From Oscillospiraceae bacterium (GTDB lineage Bacteria > Bacillota > Clostridia > Oscillospirales > Oscillospiraceae): a stretch of 52,795 nt of DNA. This document shows positions 23,881-33,800 of the stretch, in pieces. The notes under the pieces are model-generated. The model saw only the letters and a list, made by a program, of their open reading frames with translations. It ran no database searches and was not told the DNA's origin. The position numbers and the translations under genes were made by a program. Each line of letters opens with the position of its first letter. Positions within the stretch are counted from its first letter, which is position 1. The stretch lies in contig JAFQZN010000042.1 in the NCBI GenBank assembly GCA_017405865.1, positions 1-52,795 of the forward strand. Direction: 5' to 3'.

Positions 23881-24542
23881 AGCTGTTTGCATGGCTGCTG
23901 GATCTGATCTATCCGCCAAAATGCACCTTCTGCGGAAAGCTGCTCAAGAAGGACGAGACGGATATCTGCGCAAAATGCAGAAAAACGCTTCCGGAGGTCG
24001 GCGGTTCGATCAAGCGCGGTGAGAACTTCCGCCAGTGCTGGTCCGTTTATTCCTACGAGGATTACGTCGTCGACTCCATCCACCGCTTCAAGTTCGGCGG
24101 GATGCAGCACTACGCGCAGGTCTACGGCAGACTGATCGCCATGCTGCTGCTGCGCAGCAAGGTCGAGTTTGACGTTTTGACCTGGGTGCCGATCAGCGGA
24201 AAGCGCCGGAAGAAGCGCGGCTATGAACAGGCGTATCTGATCGCAAAAACCGTTGCGGCAGAGCTGCATTGTGCCTGCGTTCCGACCCTGAAGAAGGTGC
24301 GCGACAATCCACCGCAATCGCTGCAGAAAAGTGCGGCAAAGCGCCGCGGCAACGTTTTGAATGCATACCGCGCGGTCCATCCGGAGCGGTTTCGCGGCAA
24401 GCGGGTGCTGCTGATCGACGACATTATCACGACCGGCGCGACCTTGAGCGAATGCAGCAAGGTCCTGCGCATGGCAGGGGCGGTGCAGGTGGAATGCGCA
24501 ACCCTTGCGGCAACACAATATAATGACAAGAAAGATAAGTAA
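23877..24542 (+). CDS. comF: ComF-family phosphoribosyltransferase-like protein
   Basis: A 221-residue ComF-type protein. The N-terminal zinc-ribbon cysteines are present (KCTFC at 15-19, then ICAKC), followed by a type I phosphoribosyltransferase fold with the PRPP loop VLLIDDIITTGATLSEC. In Bacillus ComFC acts in DNA uptake; here the gene lacks comFA and sits after recD2, so the role is inferred at best. The start is GTG at 23877, overlapping the recD2 stop by 4 bp. Confidence 0.92.
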   Translation: MKLFAWLLDLIYPPKCTFCGKLLKKDETDICAKCRKTLPEVGGSIKRGENFRQCWSVYSYEDYVVDSIHRFKFGGMQHYAQVYGRLIAMLLLRSKVEFDVLTWVPISGKRRKKRGYEQAYLIAKTVAAELHCACVPTLKKVRDNPPQSLQKSAAKRRGNVLNAYRAVHPERFRGKRVLLIDDIITTGATLSECSKVLRMAGAVQVECATLAATQYNDKKDK

Positions 24543-24560
24543 GAAATAGTAGGTGACAGT

Positions 24561-25592
<1,032 letters not shown>

Positions 25593-25611
25593 GAAAGAGA
25601 GGTAGCTCGCG

Positions 25612-27198
25612 ATGGAGGAAAACAGAAACAAACCGTTCGTAGGCGAGGAGGCTTTCCTGCAGGAGATCGACTCCGAATGGGACGTGGAACAGTTCCTCGC
25701 GCAGCAGCGCGGAGAGCCGCTGCCGCAGCCTCCGGTGCAGCAGCAATCTGCGCGTGTGCAGGAGACTCCGGCAGAGGAAAGACGGCAGCCGTCCGACCGC
25801 CCTGCAAATCGGCAGCGGACACAGACGGCAACGCAGCAGCGTCCCGCTGCGAAAAAGCAGCCGAAGAAAAAGCAGAAGCTCAACTATCGCGGCCTTGCGC
25901 AGCTGATTCTTGCCGCCCTGCTCGTCGTTGCAATCATCGTCGTTCTGATCATCCTGATCGGTAAAATCAAATCCGGCAGCACGGTCGATACGCCGGAAAC
26001 GGAGGCCACCGAAACGACGCTTTCGAGAGAGGATATTATCAGCGGTCTCATAACGCGCGCCGACCGCCTCGCCTCAAGCTACGATTATGACGGCGCCGTC
26101 AGCGTCCTGCGCGAATACGGCGCAGACTGGATGCAGCAGCCGGAGCTTACCGACGCAAACGCCCGCTACCAGAGCGCGCAGTCGATGCTGGTCAAGTGGG
26201 AAGACGTCTCCAAGATCTCCATGCTGTCTTTCCACAGCCTGATCGTCGATCCGCAGCGCGCCTTTGACGGCGACGTGCAGGCAAGCTATTACCGCGATTA
26301 TATGGTTACGGTAACAGAATTCAAGGCGATCCTGCAGGAGCTGTATAACAAGAACTACATCCTCGTCAGTATCCACGACTTGTATACCCTGAATTACGGT
26401 GAGGCCAACACCGATCAGGCTGCGGCCTATGAGCCGGCAGAGCTTTACCTGCCGGCCGGCAAAAAACCGCTCGTTCTGGTGCAGGACGATCTGAACTACG
26501 CCCCGACCATGACCGACGGCAATGCAGACGGTTACGCCGACAAGGACGGTGACGGCTTTGCGAGCAAGCTGATTCTGGACGATGACGGGAATATCACCTG
26601 CGAGTACATCACGTACGACGGGCAGATCCAGCAGGGAGATTTCGACCTGATTCCCGTTTTGGAGGCCTTCCTTCGCGACCATCCGGATTTTACGTATCAG
26701 GGCGCAAGGGGCATCCTCAGCCTGACCGGCAGCGACGGCATCTTTGGATACCACACGAGCAGCGCGTGGAAGGAAAAGCTCGACGGCGCGACCTACAATG
26801 CAGAGGTCGAAGAGGCCAAAAAGGTCGCCGATGCACTGAAGTCGCTCGGCTGGGAATTCGCCTCGCATACCTACGACCATATCAGCTACGGCGACGCCGC
26901 GCAGGACGAATTGACGGCCGACCTCAAAAAATGGAAGGACGAAGTCCAGTCCATTGTCGGTGAAACGGATCTGCTCATGTACCCGAAGGGCGGCGGTTTG
27001 TACGCTTATGACGACGCACTGTTCAACGCGATCTACGACAACGGCTTCCGCGTGTTCTGCAATATCGATACGGAGACGACGGAGCTGCGCTTCTTCGACA
27101 CCTATCTGCGGATCAACCGCACACCGGTCGGCGGACAGTGGTTCAACGGTCTGGACGAATTCTTCAGCGGTTCCAAGGTGAAGGATTCTGCAAGATAA
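25612..27198 (+). CDS. Membrane-anchored polysaccharide-deacetylase-like protein
   Basis: A 528-residue protein: a long Gln/Pro-rich cytoplasmic N-terminus (1-90), a transmembrane helix (95-117), a Thr-rich spacer and an extracytoplasmic NodB-like domain. Deacetylase marks are LVQDDLNYAP (motif 1 Asp-Asp) and FASHTYDHISYG (motif 2, HTxxH metal pair). Motif 3 is altered (LLMYPKGGG; the usual Arg is absent). A calcium-site-like stretch, DGNADGYADKDGDG, sits just after motif 1. It may trim peptidoglycan or another glycan; activity is uncertain. It is last in the recD2-mreB unit; terminator follows. Confidence 0.82.
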   Translation: MEENRNKPFVGEEAFLQEIDSEWDVEQFLAQQRGEPLPQPPVQQQSARVQETPAEERRQPSDRPANRQRTQTATQQRPAAKKQPKKKQKLNYRGLAQLILAALLVVAIIVVLIILIGKIKSGSTVDTPETEATETTLSREDIISGLITRADRLASSYDYDGAVSVLREYGADWMQQPELTDANARYQSAQSMLVKWEDVSKISMLSFHSLIVDPQRAFDGDVQASYYRDYMVTVTEFKAILQELYNKNYILVSIHDLYTLNYGEANTDQAAAYEPAELYLPAGKKPLVLVQDDLNYAPTMTDGNADGYADKDGDGFASKLILDDDGNITCEYITYDGQIQQGDFDLIPVLEAFLRDHPDFTYQGARGILSLTGSDGIFGYHTSSAWKEKLDGATYNAEVEEAKKVADALKSLGWEFASHTYDHISYGDAAQDELTADLKKWKDEVQSIVGETDLLMYPKGGGLYAYDDALFNAIYDNGFRVFCNIDTETTELRFFDTYLRINRTPVGGQWFNGLDEFFSGSKVKDSAR

Positions 27199-27208
27199 TA
27201 ACATTACA

Positions 27209-27250
27209 AAAAACGGACGGTGCAGCTTCCTTGCTGCACCGTCCGTTTTT
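27209..27250. terminator. Bidirectional intrinsic terminator
   Basis: 18-bp arms at 27209-27226 and 27233-27250 with A/T ends giving a U-run in both directions, between convergent stops at 27198 and 27252. Confidence 0.93.
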
Positions 27251-27251
27251 A

Positions 27252-29129
27252 TTAATCCTTGTCAGATTCGTATTCCAATATTTTGCGGAACTGCGTTTCA
27301 TACAGCTCCCGATAGATGCCGCCCTGCGCCAGCAGATCCTCGTGCGTACCCTGCTCGGCAATCGTACCGCCCTGCACGACGAGAATGCGGTCTGCCTTCA
27401 GAATGGTGGAGAGCCGATGCGCGATCACGATACTCGTCCTGCCCTCCATCAGCGTTTCCAGCGCATCCTGAATCGCATTTTCGGAGATGGAGTCCAGCGC
27501 GGAGGTCGCCTCGTCCAGAATCAGGATTTTCGGATCCTTCAGAATGACACGCGCGATGGACAGACGCTGCTTTTCGCCGCCGGAGAGCTTCAAGCCGCGG
27601 TTTCCGACCATCGTATCGTAACCGTCCGGCTGATTGACGATGAACTCATGGATGCTTGCAATTCTGCAGGCCTCCTCCAGCTCCTCCTGCGTGGCGTCCT
27701 CTTTGGCATAAAGCAGATTTTCCCGAATCGTGCCGTTAAACAGGTACGTGTCCTGCGTAACGACGCCGATGCAGTCGCGCAGATAGGAAAGATCAAAGTC
27801 GCGCACGTCGACGCCTGCCACGCTGACGCTGCCGCCGCACACGTCATAAAGACGGGGGATCAGATTGACGACGGTGGATTTTCCCGAGCCGGACGGCCCG
27901 ACGATCGCGTACATCCTGCCGCCGGGAACGGTAAAGTCAATGTCCGTCAGCAGCGGCTTTTCCGGATCGTAGGAGAAGACGACATGGTCAAAAACGATGT
28001 CCTTTTTCGTCACGTCCGGCTTTTGGGCATTCGGCTTGGAGACGATGGTGTTCTCCATGTCGAAATAGTCGAAAATTCTTGTGAACAGAGCCAAAGACCG
28101 GGTGAAATCCACCTGAATGTTCAAAAGCGACTGCACGGGGCGGTAGAGCCTGTTGATCAGCGCGACCGTGGCGGTGATCACGCCTACGGTCAGCGTGCCG
28201 CTCATGGGGATCGTAACGGGGCCGATCTTGACCTGCGAGAGAATGATGAACAGTCCGCCGAAGAAATAGATCAGCAGGGGACCGATCTGTGTAAACATGC
28301 CCATGATCACGCCGAACCATTTGCCGCTGCGCTGCTCCTTGAGGTTGAGCCTCGTCACTTCTTCATTAACCGAACGGAAGCGGCTGTACTCTCTGTCCTC
28401 GCGGGTGAAGAGCTTGACAAGCAGGGAGCCGCTGACGGACAGCGTCTCGTTGACGAGCTGATTCATCTCGTCGTTTTTCGCCTGACTTTCGGTCAGCAGC
28501 TTCCAGCGGGTCTTGCCGACGCTCCGGGTCGGCAGGATCAGCAGGGGAATGACGACGATGCCGACGAGCGCGAGCTGCCAGCTCATGGAGAACAGGGCGA
28601 TCAACGTGGTGACGACCGTCGCCACATTGCTGACGATGCTCGACAGGGTGCCGGAAATCACGGTGCTGACGCCGCTGATGTCGGTATTCATGCGGGTGAT
28701 GATGTCGCCCTGCTTTTCCGCCGTGAAGAAGGCGTGGGGCATGTGCTGCAGATGGTCGTACATCTGGTTTTTCATGTCAAAGATGATCCGCTGCGAGATC
28801 CACGCATTGATATAACTCTCCAAAACACCGATGATCTGCGAGGCCGCCATCGTGACGAAGGCGAGCAAAAGCAGCTGAATCAGCAGCTTCAGATCCTTGC
28901 CGACCAGCGCCTCGTCCACGATGCGTCCGGTGATGATCGAGGGAAGAAGACCGACGGTGGCAGAGAGCAAAATAGCAGCGAATACCAGCAGGAACTGCAG
29001 CCAATAGGGCTTAAGATATGACAGAATACGTACCAGAAGCTGCTTGGTCACCTTGGGCATATTCTGCTTTTCTTCATCGGTGAGAAAGCCTCGCGGGCCG
29101 AGCCCACCGCGTCCGAAACCGCCGGCCAT
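27252..29129 (-). CDS. ABC exporter half-transporter (ATPase-permease)
   Basis: A 625-residue fusion of six transmembrane helices (about residues 40-340) with an ATP-binding domain. Visible: Walker A GPSGSGKST (about 414-422), Q-loop VTQDTYLFNGTI, signature LSGGEKQRLSIARV, Walker B ILILDEATSALD and the H-loop IAHRLST. The N-terminus is Gly/Arg-rich (MAGGFGRGGLGPRG). It should act as a homodimer exporting lipids, drugs or peptides; the substrate is unknown. The start ATG lies 21 bp after the stop of the clostripain-family gene, with AAAGGA upstream, implying co-transcription. A protease-exporter pair hints at peptide or lipoprotein traffic, but this is inference. Confidence 0.92.
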   Translation of the reverse strand: MAGGFGRGGLGPRGFLTDEEKQNMPKVTKQLLVRILSYLKPYWLQFLLVFAAILLSATVGLLPSIITGRIVDEALVGKDLKLLIQLLLLAFVTMAASQIIGVLESYINAWISQRIIFDMKNQMYDHLQHMPHAFFTAEKQGDIITRMNTDISGVSTVISGTLSSIVSNVATVVTTLIALFSMSWQLALVGIVVIPLLILPTRSVGKTRWKLLTESQAKNDEMNQLVNETLSVSGSLLVKLFTREDREYSRFRSVNEEVTRLNLKEQRSGKWFGVIMGMFTQIGPLLIYFFGGLFIILSQVKIGPVTIPMSGTLTVGVITATVALINRLYRPVQSLLNIQVDFTRSLALFTRIFDYFDMENTIVSKPNAQKPDVTKKDIVFDHVVFSYDPEKPLLTDIDFTVPGGRMYAIVGPSGSGKSTVVNLIPRLYDVCGGSVSVAGVDVRDFDLSYLRDCIGVVTQDTYLFNGTIRENLLYAKEDATQEELEEACRIASIHEFIVNQPDGYDTMVGNRGLKLSGGEKQRLSIARVILKDPKILILDEATSALDSISENAIQDALETLMEGRTSIVIAHRLSTILKADRILVVQGGTIAEQGTHEDLLAQGGIYRELYETQFRKILEYESDKD

Positions 29130-29150
29130 ACTACCACGTCCTTTCGATGA

Positions 29151-31604
29151 TCAGGGAAGGATCGGCGTCCAATAATACTGATTGTAGATGTCGGTGAAGC
29201 GATAGCATGCCTGCAGCGCGGCGGCGTCAAGGTAGACGTTGCTGATCTGCATGCCCTCGCGGTAGACCATCGGGTCGCCGAGCAGATAGCTGTCGAGGTA
29301 TTCGCCGTCGTAGGAATAGTAGTCGCAGAGGAAATCGAGCGTATCGCCGGGCATAAGAACGGTCAGACCTTTTGCGACGGTTTCCGTCTCGCCGCCCACG
29401 TAGTCGTATCTTGCGCCGGCAATATAGCCGTAGGGATGGGCGTTGTCGAAGACGAGAATGAGATTGGCGCGGTCGCCGTTGATCAAAACGGGGACTCTGC
29501 CGGTGATCGTATAATTTGTGCCGTCAAAATCGGTGCCCTCATAGTAGTAGGCGACCGGCTGATTGTCAATGGCGAGCCACGTGCCGTCGTATTCTCCGAC
29601 CAGCGCGCCGTCGTCCGTGAATTCAAAGACGTTGTCCAGACCGAGATCAATGAAGCCCTCGCCGTCGTCCATAAAGACGTTCAGCTCCAGATCGTGCACG
29701 AGCGACCACTGCTCGTTGGTGAGGACGAGCTGCTGCCGTCCGTCTTCTTCCGTCCAGACGAGCGCATCTGGATTGAAGCGGTGCGTTTCCAGAAAGTCCT
29801 GACTGTCCATGCTCAAGCCCTTGCCGAGGAAGCCGGTGTTGCCGCTCGTCAGCCCAGAGACGTTAAACAGATCAGAGCCGCCCATCAGTCCGCCTAACAC
29901 GCTGCCGATATCCAGACCTCCGCCAGATGAGCTGCCGGAGGAGCCGCCGAGGAAGGAGCCGAGCAAAGAGCCGAGCGGACTGCCGCTGCCGCCGGAGGCC
30001 GCCTGACCGGCAACCTCGAGACTGGCAAATTCCTGAATGCAGCGGGTGTATTCGCTGTCCATGCCAATTGCCTCGTAGGTCGCTACGGCGCTGTCAACCT
30101 TCGAGGTGCGCTGATAGGGGAAGTAGATGGAAAGGCCGTAGGCGTTGGAGATGTTGGAGGAGGTACGGTTGTATTTCACGGCGTCGAGCAGCGTCTGCGC
30201 CAGCGCGTTGCCCTCATCGGTTCCCATGTTGTAGGCAAGATGGATCAGGTCGACCTGGTCGATCTTGTTAGAGGAGGAGAATTCCTTCGTGCTGCTTCTC
30301 GCGTCGGAAACGGTCTGATAGCCGTCGCTGCGGATCAGCTCGGAGGTCGCAGAAGCAAAGTCCTTGAGCTTCTGCGGTGCAGTTGCCTCCAGCTCCGCAA
30401 GGTCAATCACGGACAGGGTCGCCTTCTGGCCGGCGCACTGCTTGCTGCATTGATCCACGAAATCATCGACGATTTTCTGGCCGAGAGTCAGCGTCGGCAT
30501 GCCGGGATCCTTGGAAAGGGCGGTCAGCCAGTTGGTATAGTACCAGCCGATGCCCGGCTCGGTTTCCTCCGAGGCGATCATATAATCGGCGTAATTCGTG
30601 AGCATGAGGGCATTTTCCGCCGTTGCCATGAGGCAGGTGTCAAAGCCGATGAGATCAAAGGTCGTCTTGGCATTTTTCAGCGCCTCGTTGATGCCGCTCA
30701 AGGTCATAGAGCCGGAGCTGCTGTTCTTTTCGTCATAGCCGTAGCCGCTCAAAGAGCCGCCGCCGTGATCCCAAAGCACCAGCATATAGCGGTTAGCCGG
30801 GTAGTTTTTCGTGCAGTAGTTGATAAAGCCGGTGAGGGTCGCGGGCTTGGTCATCGAGGCGTTTCCGTCGTCCTTGACGAGGCAGCGCATGCCGCCGGAT
30901 TCGACCTTGTAGATCTGATTCTTGCTGCTGCTGATAAAGCTGTTTTTCCAGCTCTTGCAGCCGCCGGTGTACACGAGGAGATTGACATTGCTGCTCAAGG
31001 TGGCGTTGCACATCTCCTGCAGATCGTTGGACGCCATGCCGCTCTTTGACTCCAGATCGGTGCCGCAGAGGTAGACCATGAGCGTGACCTGATCGCTGCC
31101 GTCGCCGTAGATCACGGTGCGCTTGTCTCTTGCCGAGGCTGCGACCTTCGTATTGAGAACACCGGTGTTCTTCTGCGCCGTCCAGTCAGAGGCGACGCTG
31201 CTGCTGCCGCCGAACAGATCACCGAGTCCCGACAGACTGGAAAGATCGGGCAGAGAGAACGAGCCGGACTGCGACTGCTGCGAAGAAGGCGTCGCCGTAG
31301 TGCCGCCGCCGAACAGACTGCTGAACAGGCCGCTGATCCCGCCGCCGCCCAACAAAAGGACGGCGATGACGATGATCGCGATCAGACCCTTGCCGCCGAG
31401 ACCTCGGGTCGTCCCGCTGTCGGAGCTTGCATTGCCGCTGCCGAAGAACGTGCCCTTTCTGCGTCCGCCGCCTCCGGAGCTCGGTCTGTCCTGATAGCCG
31501 CCGGAATTGCCGACGGGTCCCGTGCCGAGGCCTTCCCCGCGTCTGCCGACGTGATTTCCCTGACCTGTGACGTGCTTTTGCCGCCCGAATGGTCTGTTCG
31601 CCAT
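29151..31604 (-). CDS. Membrane-anchored clostripain-family (C11) cysteine peptidase
   Basis: An 817-residue protein. Residues 1-70 are Gly/Arg-rich and cytoplasmic, about 74-90 a membrane helix, 91-165 a Gly/Ser linker, and from 170 a C11 peptidase domain with MVYLCGTDLES, the catalytic His280 in LWDHGGGS and Cys324 in GFDTCLMATAEN. A low-complexity Gly/Ser run (about 575-620) leads to a C-terminal domain of 200 residues that I cannot assign. C11 enzymes cleave after Arg/Lys and often need self-processing. The start is ATG at 31604 (GGAGGG before it); the longer frame is rejected. Own promoter at 31642-31670. Confidence 0.88.
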   Translation of the reverse strand: MANRPFGRQKHVTGQGNHVGRRGEGLGTGPVGNSGGYQDRPSSGGGGRRKGTFFGSGNASSDSGTTRGLGGKGLIAIIVIAVLLLGGGGISGLFSSLFGGGTTATPSSQQSQSGSFSLPDLSSLSGLGDLFGGSSSVASDWTAQKNTGVLNTKVAASARDKRTVIYGDGSDQVTLMVYLCGTDLESKSGMASNDLQEMCNATLSSNVNLLVYTGGCKSWKNSFISSSKNQIYKVESGGMRCLVKDDGNASMTKPATLTGFINYCTKNYPANRYMLVLWDHGGGSLSGYGYDEKNSSSGSMTLSGINEALKNAKTTFDLIGFDTCLMATAENALMLTNYADYMIASEETEPGIGWYYTNWLTALSKDPGMPTLTLGQKIVDDFVDQCSKQCAGQKATLSVIDLAELEATAPQKLKDFASATSELIRSDGYQTVSDARSSTKEFSSSNKIDQVDLIHLAYNMGTDEGNALAQTLLDAVKYNRTSSNISNAYGLSIYFPYQRTSKVDSAVATYEAIGMDSEYTRCIQEFASLEVAGQAASGGSGSPLGSLLGSFLGGSSGSSSGGGLDIGSVLGGLMGGSDLFNVSGLTSGNTGFLGKGLSMDSQDFLETHRFNPDALVWTEEDGRQQLVLTNEQWSLVHDLELNVFMDDGEGFIDLGLDNVFEFTDDGALVGEYDGTWLAIDNQPVAYYYEGTDFDGTNYTITGRVPVLINGDRANLILVFDNAHPYGYIAGARYDYVGGETETVAKGLTVLMPGDTLDFLCDYYSYDGEYLDSYLLGDPMVYREGMQISNVYLDAAALQACYRFTDIYNQYYWTPILP

Positions 31605-31641
31605 AAGAATCCCTCCGATTACGGTAGTTTTACAAAATAGT

Positions 31642-31670
31642 ATTATATGTCGGTTTTTGGGAAAAGTCAA
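31642..31670 (-). promoter_or_regulatory. Promoter of the C11-ABC operon
   Basis: Minus-strand -35 TTGACT (31665-31670), 17-bp spacer, -10 TATAAT (31642-31647). The -35 overlaps the stop codon of the preceding ligase-like gene. Confidence 0.85.
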
Positions 31671-33004
31671 TTTTCCCGTGCTTCTTTTTTGGCCTGCAGC
31701 ACGTTCACGAGGATCGCGAACGTGCACCAGAAGAAGGGCGAGGTGATCAGCTGACTGATGCCGAAGAACGCCTGCAGGCAGTAGCACAGAACGGCTGCGC
31801 CGGCAATTGCGGCAGGCGCGTTGTCCTTCGATTTGCGAATCCAGCCGACAAACGTGACGCCCAGTGCGGAAAGATAGGCGAGCAGCGCAAAAATGCCCTG
31901 ATGGAACAGAATGTTCAGGTATTCGTTATGCGCCGCGTCATAGAGCCTGACGTATTTCAGATTGCCGCTTGCGTCCAGCACGTCCTGCCGGGCAAAGTCA
32001 GCCAGCGACATCGTGTCCGGCCCCGTGCCGAACCAAAGATGCGACGGAACGGCCTGCAGCGTTCTGCGCCAAATATAGACTCTGCCGGTGCCGTAGGAAT
32101 CCTTGATTTTCCCGTGCAGAATGTTGTGCAGCTGCTTCAGCTCCGTTTGCCGGATGGGAATAAAATAAACCAGTATCAGCGCCGCAAGGAACAGGGCGCC
32201 AACGGCGATCCAAACGGAAATCCTCGCTTTCCTTCCGCAGGGCAGGACGGCGGGAACCGTCAGCAGCGTTCCCACGATCAGACCGAAGCAGCCTGCGCTG
32301 ACGTTGATTTTCACGAGAACGTTCAAGCATAGCAGCAGCGGGATCGCGAGAAAGAATCGTTGCTTGTTCTTTAGGCGCAGGATGCTGCACCAGAAGATCG
32401 GAATTGCGATACAGAGAAAGGAGGCCGTAAAGTCGATGTTGCCGATCGTGCCGATGAAGGCGCCGATAAAGTCCGCGCAGGAGTTTTTCGCTCCGATCAA
32501 CGGATACAGACCGAAAACGTTGACGTTCCGCATCTGTAAAATGCAGATCATGCAAAACGCCGTCGTTGCTGCTGCAAACAGATACAAATGCCACAGCCTC
32601 GGACGGTAGAACCTGCAGATAAGCAGGAAAGAGATGCAGTACAGTGAGATCGTCAGCATGCCCTCGCGCCGCCCGCCGCCGACCCAGACCGTGTCAAAGT
32701 CAGACAGCAGGGAGGAAACGAGCGTGAAGAGAAGATACAGCGTAATCAGCCATGCTGCGGCAGGCGTGCTTTTCAGTTCGCTGCGGCAGGCAGACCACGT
32801 CACTCTCCGCCGTACGCATTGATACAGTGCGAGAAAAATGACGGAGGCAAAATAGGCCAGCGTGAGCGCGTAGTAGCAGCGCAGCTTCGCCGTGGAGATC
32901 GCAGCCAGACCGTTTTTATCAAAAAAGAGAAGGAAAAAGGAAAAAATCAGCGTAACGTAGACCGTGGTTACGATCCGGTACGGCTTTTTCAGTTGCTCGC
33001 TCAT
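31667..33004 (-). CDS. O-antigen ligase/polymerase-like membrane protein
   Basis: A 445-residue protein with about 11-12 hydrophobic helices and a large loop near residues 290-370. In that loop are RVYIWRRTLQAVPSHLWFGTGPD and AHNEYLNILFHQGI, the Wzy_C/WaaL/Wzy-family pattern. Such proteins join or polymerise lipid-linked glycans on the outer face. The organism's class would use this for capsule or wall glycopolymer. No glycosyltransferase cluster is nearby, so the target is open. SD GGCGGTG; own promoter upstream. Confidence 0.85.
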   Translation of the reverse strand: MSEQLKKPYRIVTTVYVTLIFSFFLLFFDKNGLAAISTAKLRCYYALTLAYFASVIFLALYQCVRRRVTWSACRSELKSTPAAAWLITLYLLFTLVSSLLSDFDTVWVGGGRREGMLTISLYCISFLLICRFYRPRLWHLYLFAAATTAFCMICILQMRNVNVFGLYPLIGAKNSCADFIGAFIGTIGNIDFTASFLCIAIPIFWCSILRLKNKQRFFLAIPLLLCLNVLVKINVSAGCFGLIVGTLLTVPAVLPCGRKARISVWIAVGALFLAALILVYFIPIRQTELKQLHNILHGKIKDSYGTGRVYIWRRTLQAVPSHLWFGTGPDTMSLADFARQDVLDASGNLKYVRLYDAAHNEYLNILFHQGIFALLAYLSALGVTFVGWIRKSKDNAPAAIAGAAVLCYCLQAFFGISQLITSPFFWCTFAILVNVLQAKKEAREN

Positions 33005-33024
33005 TGCTTCACCGCCTTTTCTAC

Positions 33025-33053
33025 AGTATACCTGTAAAAATGCTAAAAAGCAA
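33025..33053 (-). promoter_or_regulatory. Promoter of the ligase-like gene
   Basis: Minus-strand -35 TTGCTT (33048-33053), 17-bp spacer, -10 TATACT (33025-33030). The -35 box abuts the terminator stem and uses its U-tract. Confidence 0.6.
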
Positions 33054-33084
33054 CAGCACCCTTCATCAAATCAGAAGGGTGCTG
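33054..33084 (-). terminator. Intrinsic terminator after the acyltransferase gene
   Basis: 11-bp arms at 33054-33064 and 33074-33084, then TTGCTTTTT on the minus strand. It starts 9 bp after the stop at 33093. Confidence 0.85.
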
Positions 33085-33092
33085 CAGCGTAC

Positions 33093-33800
33093 TTATACGA
33101 TGAACAGAAAAACGATCAGGAACATGACCGGCTGATGCAGCAGATAGAACCACAGAGAGTGCCTGCCGATGAAGCGAAGACCGCGCAGAATGAAGTTGTC
33201 TTCCTTCACCTTTGGCAGAAGACTGGTTTTATTCCGGTAGACGGTCTTTCCCAGAGCCGCGCCGATCAGGAACCAGCCAAAGCCGGGGAAAATCGCAAAG
33301 TAATCGCTGCCGACGTAAAATCTTGCCGAGCGCAGCCCGAGCGGGAAGAGATAATCGACGGAAACGGTCAGCGTCTGCATCCAGTAGCCGAGGACGAGAA
33401 AGCAGACGCCGAGCAGCGCAAAGGCCCAAAACGGCAGCTTCCGGAAGAGAGGATAGAGGATCATGCACAGGCCGAGCATATGCAGAATGCCGAACCAGAT
33501 GCGCAGATCGGTGAAGCCGAGCACGAGGTCCATGAACAGGGTCACGTAGGAAACGAGCAGGCCGCAGCCGAAGACGACGAGTCCTCTTTTCAGCGTGGAA
33601 TGGGAGGTCAGCGTCGCACAGATGCCGGAAATCAACACGAACAGGATATGACCGTACTGACGCATCAGCAGGAACCACTTCGGCAGATCAATGCTTTTCC
33701 CGCCGTAGACGGTCAGGTCATACATAAAATGCACGACCATCATCCCGAGGATACAGATTCCGCGCAGTGCGTCCAGCTCCCAGACACGCTTATTCGTCAT
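33093..33800 (-). CDS. DUF1624/HGSNAT-like membrane acyltransferase
   Basis: A 235-residue, about seven-helix protein of the DUF1624 group, related to heparan-alpha-glucosaminide N-acetyltransferase. The defining N-terminal segment RVWELDALRGICILGMMVVH is present; the His in MVVHFMYDL is the likely acyl-carrying or catalytic His by family analogy. HGSNAT enzymes take an acyl group from acyl-CoA in the cytosol to a sugar outside. The ATG overlaps the TGA of the acyl-CoA synthetase (ATGA), so the two proteins are translationally coupled. Confidence 0.85.
   Translation of the reverse strand: MTNKRVWELDALRGICILGMMVVHFMYDLTVYGGKSIDLPKWFLLMRQYGHILFVLISGICATLTSHSTLKRGLVVFGCGLLVSYVTLFMDLVLGFTDLRIWFGILHMLGLCMILYPLFRKLPFWAFALLGVCFLVLGYWMQTLTVSVDYLFPLGLRSARFYVGSDYFAIFPGFGWFLIGAALGKTVYRNKTSLLPKVKEDNFILRGLRFIGRHSLWFYLLHQPVMFLIVFLFIV

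Noticed and set aside
31605-31787. N-terminal extension of the C11 protease frame
   Set aside because: It would overlap the upstream gene and the promoter at 31642-31670; GGAGGG marks the ATG at 31604.
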